Assembly (NCBI RefSeq): GCF_021608185.1
Contig: NZ_JAKIHN010000009.1
Span: 1-64,000 of the forward strand
Length of the DNA stretch: 64,000 nucleotides
DNA from: Flavobacterium anseongense
Lineage (GTDB): Bacteria; Bacteroidota; Bacteroidia; Flavobacteriales; Flavobacteriaceae
Direction of reading: 5' to 3'
In this document: piece after piece, positions 53,258-61,900 of the stretch
How positions within the stretch are numbered: the stretch's first letter is position 1
How the letters are laid out: every line of letters starts with the position of its first letter
Notes under the pieces: model-generated
What the model saw: the letters and a program-made list of their open reading frames with translations, nothing else
Databases searched by the model: none
What the model was told of the DNA's origin: nothing
Translations under genes and position numbers: made by a program

Positions 53258-53413
53258 TTTATTTATGGTTTGTAGTTTTATTCCGCTGCGCTACATACAA
53301 TTCCGCTACGCTTCGGGTGTTGTTTATGGTTTAATGTTGCCCTTCGACTGCGCTCAGGGTGACAAATTGTTGTAAAATTATAACTGTGACTGTCAACTGC
53401 GACTGAACACTAA
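53258..53413. repeat. Repeat-rich spacer between purK and purE
   Basis: It contains two TTCCGCTRCGCT units (53280-53312 region), the GCCCTTCGACTGCGCTCAGG repeat (53339-53363, family of 2014 and 31245), and a CTGAACACT/GACTG-type tandem stretch from about 53382 running into the last codons of purK. No gene is visible. Confidence 0.6.
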
Positions 53414-54571
53414 TTACTGAACACTGATTACTCTAATACTATTCTTTACTTCTTCCGCAATTTTTCTGGCTTTATCCATATTTTCATTCACAATCGTTAC
53501 ATGTCCCATTTTTCGGAAAGGTCTTGTTTCTTTTTTACCGTAAATATGTGGCGTAACACCAGCAATTGCCATAATCTTTTCGATGTTTTCATAGATAACG
53601 TTTCCGCTATATCCTTCAGCACCGACCAAATTTACCATAATTCCCGCAACTTTGCTAGCGGTATTTCCCAAGGGTAAATTCAGAATCGCCCGCAGATGAT
53701 TTTCAAATTGCGAGGTATAACTGGCTTCGATGCTGTAATGCCCGGAATTGTGTGGTCTTGGTGCGACTTCGTTAACCAAAATTCCCTCGTCATGAGTTTG
53801 AAACATTTCCACTGCTAACAAACCAACATGATTATAGGCCTTTGAAACTTTCAAGGCAATTTCGTTGGCTTTTTTAGCGATGTTAAAATCAATGCGTGCA
53901 GGGCAAATTACGTATTCTACTTGATTGGCTTCGGGATGAAATTCCATTTCTACGACAGGATAGGTTTTTACTTCACCCGATTCGCTTCTGGTAACAATTA
54001 CGGCTAACTCGTTTTTGAATTTCACCATTTGTTCAGCGATACATTCTACATTCGGCAGATTATCAATATCTAAAATTGACCGCACTACTTTTACACCGTT
54101 TCCGTCGTAACCAAATTGGGCACATTTCCATATAAAGGGCATTTCTATTAAGTCATTTTCAATCTCAGAACGCAGTTTGTTTAAGTTGTTAAATCGTTTA
54201 AAAGCAGCCGTTGGAATTTGATTTTCGACATAAAAATCTTTCTGAACGCCTTTATTCTGAATCAATCGCAGGGTCTTTGGTGATGGGAAAACTTTTAACC
54301 CTTCACTTTCTAATTTGTCTAAAGCGTCAAGATTTATGTTTTCGATTTCGATGGTTAATAAATCCACTTTTTTTCCAAAATCATACACTGTTTCATAATC
54401 CATTAAATCGCCAATGAAGAATTTTGTCGCGCCAAATTGAGAAGGCGCATCCATACTTGGATCTAAAACATAGGTTTGAATATCGAATTTTCGGGTTTCG
54501 GCCAATAGCATTTTGCCTAACTGTCCGCCACCGAGAATTCCCAGTTTAAATTCAGAAGAGAAATAGTTCAT
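53414..54571 (-). CDS. purK: 5-(carboxyamino)imidazole ribonucleotide synthase
   Basis: A 385-residue ATP-grasp enzyme that carboxylates aminoimidazole ribonucleotide using ATP and bicarbonate. N-terminal LGILGGGQLGKMLLAE, central FIWKCAQFGYDGNGVKVV and C-terminal LVNEVAPRPHNSGHYSIEA are family marks. It has a good promoter and precedes purE, whose enzyme uses its product. Confidence 0.96.
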   Translation of the reverse strand: MNYFSSEFKLGILGGGQLGKMLLAETRKFDIQTYVLDPSMDAPSQFGATKFFIGDLMDYETVYDFGKKVDLLTIEIENINLDALDKLESEGLKVFPSPKTLRLIQNKGVQKDFYVENQIPTAAFKRFNNLNKLRSEIENDLIEMPFIWKCAQFGYDGNGVKVVRSILDIDNLPNVECIAEQMVKFKNELAVIVTRSESGEVKTYPVVEMEFHPEANQVEYVICPARIDFNIAKKANEIALKVSKAYNHVGLLAVEMFQTHDEGILVNEVAPRPHNSGHYSIEASYTSQFENHLRAILNLPLGNTASKVAGIMVNLVGAEGYSGNVIYENIEKIMAIAGVTPHIYGKKETRPFRKMGHVTIVNENMDKARKIAEEVKNSIRVISVQ

Positions 54572-54589
54572 GTTGTAGTTGTTGTTGGT

Positions 54590-54622
54590 GCAAAGATACT
54601 AATTAGAAATTCCAAATATCAA
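54590..54622 (-). promoter_or_regulatory. Promoter for purK(-purE)
   Basis: On the minus strand TTTG (54622-54619), a 21-base gap and TATCTTTG (54597-54590), 19 bp before the ATG. Confidence 0.65.
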
Positions 54623-54661
54623 ATATCAAATTCCAAAAAAAACAAATTTTTAATTTCAAAT

Positions 54662-55198
54662 TCAGGTGTTTATTTTTTTTAAAACTTCTCTAGCTGCAGC
54701 TTTATATCCAGCCGATTGAGAAGCAAAATCTTTATTGATAATATTCTGCAATTCTTCTTTTATCCAATCCTGATTTTTAGCATAATGTCCTAAGGTATAC
54801 ATAGCATAGGCTTTCGGAGCGACTTTGGCATCACCAATTAACCAATCCAAACAAATCTCGATTAGTTTTTCTTGCTGGGTTTCGGTCAAAGAAATTGCTT
54901 TGGAAGTACTCAGAAAAAAAGCGGTTCTCGACATTCCTCTGATGGCTGATTCGTGTTTGTATTTCGGAATGGTTTCGCAAATGACATCGACAAAAGGAGT
55001 AAGCATTTTGGTATGTGTTTCAACAAGCATTTCGATAATCCAAACGGCTTTGTAATGATTTTTATTGGTTAAATCGGTGGCAATTGCTACTAAATCTTTT
55101 AGGTATTCCGGATTTTCTAAAACAAAATCACGATTGCCATTTCTGCAATTGGTGCTTGCGTTGCTTTTTGCAATTCGGTTAAAGAAAGTCATATCCAT
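54662..55198 (-). CDS. Helical-repeat (HEAT/ARM-like) protein of unknown function
   Basis: About 178 residues from ATG 55198 (MDMTFFNRIAKSNASTNCRN); a GTG farther upstream adds a poor N-terminus. It is helical throughout with repeated helix pairs (EYLKDLVAIATDLTNKNHYKA, first 20 residues; FVDVICETIPKYKHES; LIGDAKVAPKAYAMYTLGHY; AGYKAAAREVLKKI), as in HEAT-like proteins. I cannot assign a function. It sits between the purK promoter and the divergent hpt gene, so its context is purine metabolism, though that may be accidental. Confidence 0.75.
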   Translation of the reverse strand: MDMTFFNRIAKSNASTNCRNGNRDFVLENPEYLKDLVAIATDLTNKNHYKAVWIIEMLVETHTKMLTPFVDVICETIPKYKHESAIRGMSRTAFFLSTSKAISLTETQQEKLIEICLDWLIGDAKVAPKAYAMYTLGHYAKNQDWIKEELQNIINKDFASQSAGYKAAAREVLKKINT

Positions 55199-55272
55199 TT
55201 TGTAAATATAAAAAATCCATTTTTTATTTAACATTTTCACTTCTAAGGTCTAGCTTCTAACTTCCAAGTTCT

Positions 55273-55280
55273 TATCTTTG
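55273..55280 (+). promoter_or_regulatory. Candidate -7 box for hpt
   Basis: TATCTTTG, 23 bp before the hpt ATG. The -33 part is not recognisable. Confidence 0.5.
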
Positions 55281-55303
55281 CACCTTATTTTAAATTTCAA
55301 AAA

Positions 55304-55834
55304 ATGATACACTTACACGATAAAACATTCGAGCCATTCATTTCATCTGATGAAATTGATTTTGCAATCAAAAATATGGCTAAGCAAATGGATGATGATT
55401 TTTTTGACGAAGTGCCAGTATTTATTGGTGTTTTGAACGGATCATTTATGGTTTTGTCTGATTTGATGAAACAGTATCGAGGCATGTGTGAAGTAAGTTT
55501 TGTGAAAATGGCTTCATATGAAGGAACTGAAACAACCAATGAGGTAAAACAGTTGATTGGTCTAAATCAGGATTTGGAAGGAAGAACTGTTGTAGTTGTG
55601 GAAGATATTGTAGATACAGGAAATACAATTGAGGAATTGAAAGCTATCTTCAAACAAAAAAAAGTAAAGCATCTGAAAATTGCAACCTTGTTTTTCAAAC
55701 CGGAAGCCTATAAAAAAGACATTAAAATTGATTACGTTGGAATCAGAATTCCAAATAAATTCATTGTTGGTTTTGGTTTAGATTACGATGGATTAGGAAG
55801 AAATTTAGCTGACGTTTATCAATTGGCACAATAA
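55304..55834 (+). CDS. hpt: Hypoxanthine phosphoribosyltransferase
   Basis: A 176-residue purine salvage enzyme that joins hypoxanthine or guanine with PRPP. The PRPP loop VVVVEDIVDTGNTIEEL is intact. The N-terminal FIGVLNGSFMVLSDL, the flexible loop with MASYEGT and the C-terminal FIVGFGLDYDGLGRNL are typical. It is followed by adk after 29 bp that are mostly a dispersed repeat, so the two are probably co-transcribed. Confidence 0.95.
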   Translation: MIHLHDKTFEPFISSDEIDFAIKNMAKQMDDDFFDEVPVFIGVLNGSFMVLSDLMKQYRGMCEVSFVKMASYEGTETTNEVKQLIGLNQDLEGRTVVVVEDIVDTGNTIEELKAIFKQKKVKHLKIATLFFKPEAYKKDIKIDYVGIRIPNKFIVGFGLDYDGLGRNLADVYQLAQ

Positions 55835-55857
55835 CTCATAATTTATAACTCATAATT
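55831..55857 (+). repeat. AACTCATAA-type repeat before adk
   Basis: Two units, ATAACTCATAATT and ATAACTCATAATT with a spacer base, overlapping the hpt stop codon and ending 6 bp before the adk ATG. The same family is at 31268, 42088 (inverted, upstream of mlaE) and 56464. Confidence 0.75.
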
Positions 55858-55863
55858 TTTAAA

Positions 55864-56436
55864 ATGATTAACATCGTTCTTTTCGGAAAACCAGGTGCAG
55901 GAAAAGGCACACAAGCTGAATTTTTAAAGGAAAAATACAATCTGACACATCTTTCAACAGGAGATATTTTCAGATACAATATAAAAAACGATACTGAATT
56001 GGGTCAACTTGCCAAGACTTATATGGACAAAGGCGATTTGGTTCCGGATGAAGTTACCATCCAAATGTTGCAAAGCGAAGTAGATAAAAATCCGGATTCT
56101 GCGGGGTTTTTATTTGATGGTTTCCCAAGAACATTAGCACAGGCAGCAGCTTTGGATGCTTTTTTGGAATCAAAAAATCAAAGTATTACAGCAACTGTAG
56201 CTTTGGAAGCTGATGACAATATTTTAGTAGCTCGTTTATTGGAAAGAGGAAAAACTTCGGGAAGACCGGACGATCAGGACGAAGAAAAAATCAGAAACCG
56301 TTATGACGAATACAATCAAAAAACGGCTCCTTTGATGCATTATTATAAAGATCAGAATAAGTTTTATTCGGTTGACGGAATCGGTTCTATTGAAGAAGTA
56401 ACACAGCGTTTGACTAACGTTTTCGACAAATTTTAA
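55864..56436 (+). CDS. adk: Adenylate kinase
   Basis: A 190-residue kinase that balances AMP, ADP and ATP. The P-loop LFGKPGAGKGTQAEFL, AMP site THLSTGDIFRYN, FDGFPRTLAQA and the short LID (ERGKTSGRPDDQDEEKIRNR) show the short, zinc-free type common in Bacteroidetes. It lies between hpt and the CorC-type transporter gene, separated from each by one copy of the same short repeat. Confidence 0.97.
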   Translation: MINIVLFGKPGAGKGTQAEFLKEKYNLTHLSTGDIFRYNIKNDTELGQLAKTYMDKGDLVPDEVTIQMLQSEVDKNPDSAGFLFDGFPRTLAQAAALDAFLESKNQSITATVALEADDNILVARLLERGKTSGRPDDQDEEKIRNRYDEYNQKTAPLMHYYKDQNKFYSVDGIGSIEEVTQRLTNVFDKF

Positions 56437-56463
56437 AAACAATTTTTTGTTATTGGTTATTAC

Positions 56464-56490
56464 ACAACTCATAACTTATAACTCATAACT
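56464..56490 (+). repeat. AACTCATAA-type repeat before the CorC-like gene
   Basis: ACAACTCATAACTTATAACT followed by CATAACT, ending 5 bp before the ATG at 56496. Same family as 55831-55857. Confidence 0.75.
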
Positions 56491-56495
56491 TAAAA

Positions 56496-57770
56496 ATGGA
56501 AATACTCATCATACTTTTTTTAATCCTGCTCAACGGCGTTTTCTCCATGTCGGAAATCGCGTTGATTTCAGCGCGTAAAAACCGTTTGGAAACAGCAGCA
56601 AAAAAAGGAAATACCAATGCCAAAGTCGCTTTGGATTTGGCTAATTCACCAAACAAATTTCTATCAACGGTTCAAATCGGAATTACGTTAATCGGAATTC
56701 TGACCGGTATTTATTCTGGGGATAAGATTACACACGATGTGCAGGCTTTCGTAGCTGGTTTTGAAGCTTTGAAACCTTATTCTGAAAGTGTTGGCGTTGG
56801 AATAGTAGTGGTTATTTTAACCTTCTTTTCTTTGGTTTTGGGCGAATTATTGCCAAAAAGAATTGGTCTGAATTATCCTGAAGCTATTGCTAAAGGCGTT
56901 GCCGTTCCGATGAAAATGGTTTCAATTGCAACAGCACCGTTTATTTGGTTGCTGACCGTTTCTACTGATGGAATTCTGAACATTCTGAATATCAAACCAA
57001 CGGCTGACGGGAAAGTAACCGAAGAAGAAATTAAAGCCATTATCAAAGAAGGAACCGAAGGCGGCGAAGTTCAGGAAATAGAGCAGGATATAGTGGAACG
57101 CGTTTTTCATATTGGCGACAGAAAAATTAATTCGTTAATGACACACCGACAATCGATAGTTTATCTTTCGTTTGATGATACGATAGAAGAGTTGAAAGCC
57201 AAGGTTCTAGATGAATTGCATTCGGTGTATCCAGTTTGCAAAGAGAATATGGACGATGTTGAAGGTGTGGTTTTGCTAAAAGATTTGTTTGCGAGTTTTG
57301 AAAAAGGAAAATTCAATTTAAAATCAATAACCAAATCACCGGTTTATTTGATTGAGCATACTTCAGCATACAAAGCATTAGAGAATTTCAAAAAATCGAA
57401 AGTGCATTATGCTTTTGTTACCGATGAATACGGGGTGTTTCAGGGGATAATTACACTGAATGACATCCTTGAAGCTTTGGTTGGTGATGCATCCGATTTC
57501 GATGAAGATGAATACCAATTGATAGCCCGTGAAGACGGAACCTGGCTGGTTGACGGATTGTATTCGTTACACGACTTCCTGACTTATTTTGATATGGATG
57601 AGTTGACCAACGACTACGAAGTCACAACGGTTAGCGGATTAATCATGACCGAAATGGGTAAAATTCCAACTACCGGAGAAAAGTTAATTTGGAACAAATT
57701 AGAACTTGAAATCATCGATATGGATGGTGTGAAGATTGATAAAGTGTTGGTAAAAGCGTTAAAAGAATAA
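56496..57770 (+). CDS. Hemolysin/CorC family transporter (DUF21-CBS)
   Basis: A 424-residue protein. The N-terminal DUF21 membrane domain with about four helices (LIILFLILLNGVFSMSEIAL; FLSTVQIGITLIGILTGIYS) covers 1-190. A CBS pair follows (about 205-335; MTHRQSIVYLSFDDTIEEL and AFVTDEYGVFQGIITLNDIL). The C-terminal CorC/HlyC domain (YEVTTVSGLIMTEMGKIPTT) ends it. Relatives export magnesium or related ions, and the hemolysin label is historical. Located downstream of adk. Confidence 0.92.
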   Translation: MEILIILFLILLNGVFSMSEIALISARKNRLETAAKKGNTNAKVALDLANSPNKFLSTVQIGITLIGILTGIYSGDKITHDVQAFVAGFEALKPYSESVGVGIVVVILTFFSLVLGELLPKRIGLNYPEAIAKGVAVPMKMVSIATAPFIWLLTVSTDGILNILNIKPTADGKVTEEEIKAIIKEGTEGGEVQEIEQDIVERVFHIGDRKINSLMTHRQSIVYLSFDDTIEELKAKVLDELHSVYPVCKENMDDVEGVVLLKDLFASFEKGKFNLKSITKSPVYLIEHTSAYKALENFKKSKVHYAFVTDEYGVFQGIITLNDILEALVGDASDFDEDEYQLIAREDGTWLVDGLYSLHDFLTYFDMDELTNDYEVTTVSGLIMTEMGKIPTTGEKLIWNKLELEIIDMDGVKIDKVLVKALKE

Positions 57771-57818
57771 ATAAGTTGACAATCACAGTCGCAGTTTACA
57801 GTAGTTGTAAATAGCGTA

Positions 57819-57850
57819 ACTGAGACTGAATACTGAGACTGAATACTGAA
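57819..57850 (+). repeat. 13-bp tandem repeat before obgE
   Basis: ACTGAGACTGAAT occurs twice in succession, then a partial third unit ACTGAA, ending 3 bp before the obgE ATG at 57854. Preceding DNA (from about 57782) also has CAGT-rich degenerate units. Confidence 0.8.
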
Positions 57851-57853
57851 ATT

Positions 57854-58888
57854 ATGACAGAGGGAAATTTTGTAGATTATGTAAAAATATATGTTTCTTC
57901 CGGAAAAGGAGGAAAGGGTTCTTCGCATCTACACAGGGAAAAGTTTATTGAAAAAGGTGGACCGGATGGTGGTGATGGTGGTCGTGGTGGACATGTTATT
58001 TTAAAAGGGAATAAAGGTCTGTGGACATTGTTTCACCTCAAATTTGCCCGTCATATTAAAGCCGGTCATGGTGGCGATGGTGGAAGTTCAAGAAGCACCG
58101 GTCACGATGGTGAAGATATTACGATTGAAGTGCCGTTGGGAACCGTAGTTCGTGATAAAGAAACTGAAGAAATTTTGTTCGAAATTACCGAGAATGGTGA
58201 AGAAAGAATTTTGGCCAAAGGCGGAAAAGGCGGTTTAGGAAACTGGCATTTCAGAAGTTCAACCAATCAAACACCTCGTTATTCACAACCCGGAATGCCA
58301 CCTGAAGAATTGGATGTCATTTTAGAATTGAAGGTTCTGGCAGATGTTGGTTTAGTAGGCTTTCCAAATGCAGGAAAATCAACTTTACTTTCGGTGTTGA
58401 CATCGGCTAAGCCAAAAATTGCTGATTATCCGTTTACTACATTGAAACCTAATTTGGGAATTGTTGCCTATCGCGAATTCAAATCATTCATCATGGCTGA
58501 TATTCCCGGAATTATTGAAGGTGCTGCCGAAGGAAAAGGATTGGGACATTATTTCCTACGACATATTGAAAGAAATTCTACGCTATTATTTTTGGTTCCT
58601 GCCGATGCGGATGATATCAAAAAAGAATATGAAATTCTGTTAGACGAATTACGTCGTTACAATCCGGAAATGTTGGATAAGGATAAACTGTTAGTGGTTT
58701 CTAAATGCGATATGCTTGATGATGAATTAAAAGCAGAATTAAGTACTCAACTTAAAAAAGAAATCAAAGGAATTCCGTTTATGTTTATTTCATCGGTTGC
58801 ACAGCAAGGATTAACAGAGCTCAAAGACAAACTCTGGGAAATGCTAAACGTTGATGCCGAAGAACCTGAAAACAGTCATGGTTTATAA
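57854..58888 (+). CDS. obgE: GTPase Obg
   Basis: A 344-residue ribosome-associated GTPase needed for large-subunit assembly. The glycine-rich Obg fold occupies 1-160 ([37 protein letters not shown]). The G domain follows with G1 [12 protein letters not shown]3 [16 protein letters not shown] and a G4-like SKCDML. It has no long C-terminal domain, as usual in this phylum. A strong terminator follows. Confidence 0.96.
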   Translation: MTEGNFVDYVKIYVSSGKGGKGSSHLHREKFIEKGGPDGGDGGRGGHVILKGNKGLWTLFHLKFARHIKAGHGGDGGSSRSTGHDGEDITIEVPLGTVVRDKETEEILFEITENGEERILAKGGKGGLGNWHFRSSTNQTPRYSQPGMPPEELDVILELKVLADVGLVGFPNAGKSTLLSVLTSAKPKIADYPFTTLKPNLGIVAYREFKSFIMADIPGIIEGAAEGKGLGHYFLRHIERNSTLLFLVPADADDIKKEYEILLDELRRYNPEMLDKDKLLVVSKCDMLDDELKAELSTQLKKEIKGIPFMFISSVAQQGLTELKDKLWEMLNVDAEEPENSHGL

Positions 58889-58890
58889 AT

Positions 58891-58923
58891 AAAAAATCCC
58901 GCCTTTCGAGACGGGATTTTTTT
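58891..58923. terminator. Bidirectional terminator after obgE
   Basis: AAAAAATCCCG pairs with CGGGATTTTTT around a ten-base loop, between the convergent obgE and the giant T9SS protein gene. Confidence 0.88.
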
Positions 58924-58932
58924 AATTATTTA

Positions 58933-61900
58933 TTAATGGATTAATTTTTTGGTAACTACCATATCATTGTCTAAAGTGATTTTGGCAATATAGATTCCGT
59001 TAGGATAATTGAATGCATCAGAAAATTGCTTTTTAAACTCTGTCAACGAATAGCTGTTTATCAGTTTCCCTGCTATATCATAAAGAGTTATTTCTTTTAT
59101 AAACTCACTCGATTCTACTCTAATTAAATGGTTAGAAATTGTAGCAAAAGTGTTTATTTCAGTAGGGTTGTTTGTGCCTAATGCGTTGCTCACAAATACT
59201 AATTCGAATCGATTGTCAAATGTACCTGCATCGGTTGTAAAACTATAAGAAGATGCTTTTATATTATGGTCGATAGCCAGTAATTTGTCTCTTAAATAAA
59301 TATTTTGATCGCCACTAAAAATACCATCTAATTCATCTATGTTTATCGAATAATTACCAGCGTTTGTAATTCTGTAACCCAACGGAATAATATCATTTTC
59401 ATCAAATGGTAATGCTTTTCCTTGTATCACTAATTTTCTGTTGTCAAGCAAAGAATAAATATTTATTTCATTGCTTGTAAAGGTGTCACCATCATACAAT
59501 CTGTCATGGCCATTAGTAGCACCGTCAACATAACCTACTAGCATTTGTCTGAAAGTAGTATCACTATAAAGGTTCAGCCATATTCTGTTTTTTTCTTCAC
59601 TTTGAGTTGTATTTGAATTTTTGAAAAACTGTGAATTAAAATCAGGTTCACGCATTATATTATCAAAATGAATTTGTCCATCAGCAAAAGCCTGAGCAAA
59701 GAATCCTTGACCAGCAGCTATTTTACCATTTGGTTTTAGACTTAAATCTGATGGTGCACTTAAGGGAGTGTTACCAGTTCCAACACCTCCTACTAAATTC
59801 CAGCTTCCATAATCTGTCACTGAATAAGGTCCGGATCCGTTATATAGCGTAACAGATGTCCAGAAGAATAACGTTCCTCCCAATTCTGCATTACTATTGC
59901 CAGCAACATTATATTCTAAAAACTTTTTGCCATCAACAGCACTTGGATAAGGATTAGCTAATAAAACGGTGTTTCCGGCTACTAATGAACTCGAGTTATA
60001 ACTATCTACATTTACATTAACAATTCCGTTTTTTGGAGTTCCCGTATATACAAAATCAATAGTTCCTGTTCCGGTACTAAAAGGTGCAATATTTCTAACC
60101 CGGGCAATATAACCTTCGCCCGAAGTAAGAGATGTGAGTCCAACCCAAGCTCCATTCATTGTGCCCGATGTCCATCGGTATTTTAAATCGAATTGTGATG
60201 GAATTTGGCTAAAAGCATTTTCAGCAACAGGTGAACCTGCATAAACGTAAGCCCATCTTGTCATAGGTCTTGTGGTTCGCGTCATCTTAATAGAACCATT
60301 ATTTAAAGCAGTATTGTTGCTTTGTATTAAACTTGCACTGTTTTTTATATCAAATAGTCCTCCGCTGGTTACCGTTACTTCATCTGTGATTGTGATGTTG
60401 TTGTCCGAATTGACAGTTAGTATTCCGCCTGATTTTACCTTAATATTTTTTCCAAATGCGTCATAACTTGTTCCTGATATAATTGGGTCGAGAGCCGTTG
60501 GCGGAACTACATCCGGTATTATAATACAGCTGGATGAAGTTGGTACACCATTAGGCTTCCAGTTTGATGCGATTTCCCAACCCGAGTTTGTGGTTCCCTG
60601 CCAAATTTTAGAATTATTTGTAACTGATATAACTTGGCTGGTTGTACAACCGTTTGCTAAAGTTGCATTAGCAGTAAAGCTGTAATTTCCAAGCTCTAAC
60701 TGAGCCAATGAAGGTTTGACATAAACATTGACAGCCGGTGTTCCTGAAATATAGGCGGTTGTACAAGCTGCGTCAGTATAAGCGTTTACGGTTGTTGAGC
60801 TCGTCCAGCTTAATGCCGTACTAATTGGTCTGTAACCATATAATTTTATATCATCCACCGCAACACCATCACACCATTCACCATAATATCTTACTCTAAT
60901 TTTTAAGTTAGTTTGACCAACATAAGCGGACAAATCAAAAGACAATGCTTCAAATCGGGTTCCGATTCCAACGTCTTCTGTATATCTTCTTATTTCTGTC
61001 CATGATCCGCCACCATTGGTAGAAACATCGATAGTGACAAAATCATCGGTTAAATATGCCCCATCTACAAAGTAACGGGAATAATACATTCTCATACTTA
61101 AGGTAAGAGAAGTAAAGCTGGCTGAACTAACTGTAGCAGAAGCTAGTTGAGTGTGAGCTGTTGCGTTAATTTCATCTGAAGTTGTATATGCAAAGCTATT
61201 ACCACTTATTCCTGTTGAAATTGCCGGAAACCATACTTCACCTGTTGGGACAAAAGTACTACTTTGATTTTGCCATTGTGTTAAGGAGTCAAAACCACTT
61301 GAAGTAATATTAGTGTTGGTAAAGGTTCCCAAACCGCTATTGAATTTTTCGTCAATAAGAAAAACCTCTTCTACATCTCCGGTTGCTGTTAGATTTAAAA
61401 CCACATCTTCACCACAAACTGTTGGACTGACCGGAGAATAAGTTAGAGTTGGAATCGGACTAATAACAGCAGTTACTGCTGTTCTAACCAATGACTCGCA
61501 ACCGTTGTAAGCAGTTACATAATAAGTAGTAGTGGTCGAAATTGAAGGTGTTGTCCAACTTCCTGTCGGGCTTGTACCAATCAAGGTTGAGCCTGTTGGT
61601 GTACTATACCAACGGTATTCTGTTACTCCAACCGATGTACTGCTAGCAGTTAGGTTGACAGTTCCGGAACCACATGTTTTTCCGTCTGTTACCGATGTAA
61701 TTAGTGAATCACAATTCGCAACAACTGTAAAAATGTAATCCTCAGTTTCGCCACCATTATTGATATTTCCACAAGATTCTATAGTGGTTGTATCTGGGTA
61801 TTGGTTTAATCTAATTCTAATTCTATAATTACCAACCGGAGTAGTTGAAGGAATTATAAATCCAAAGGTTGTTGATCCTGTAGCTATAGTACTGGAATTA

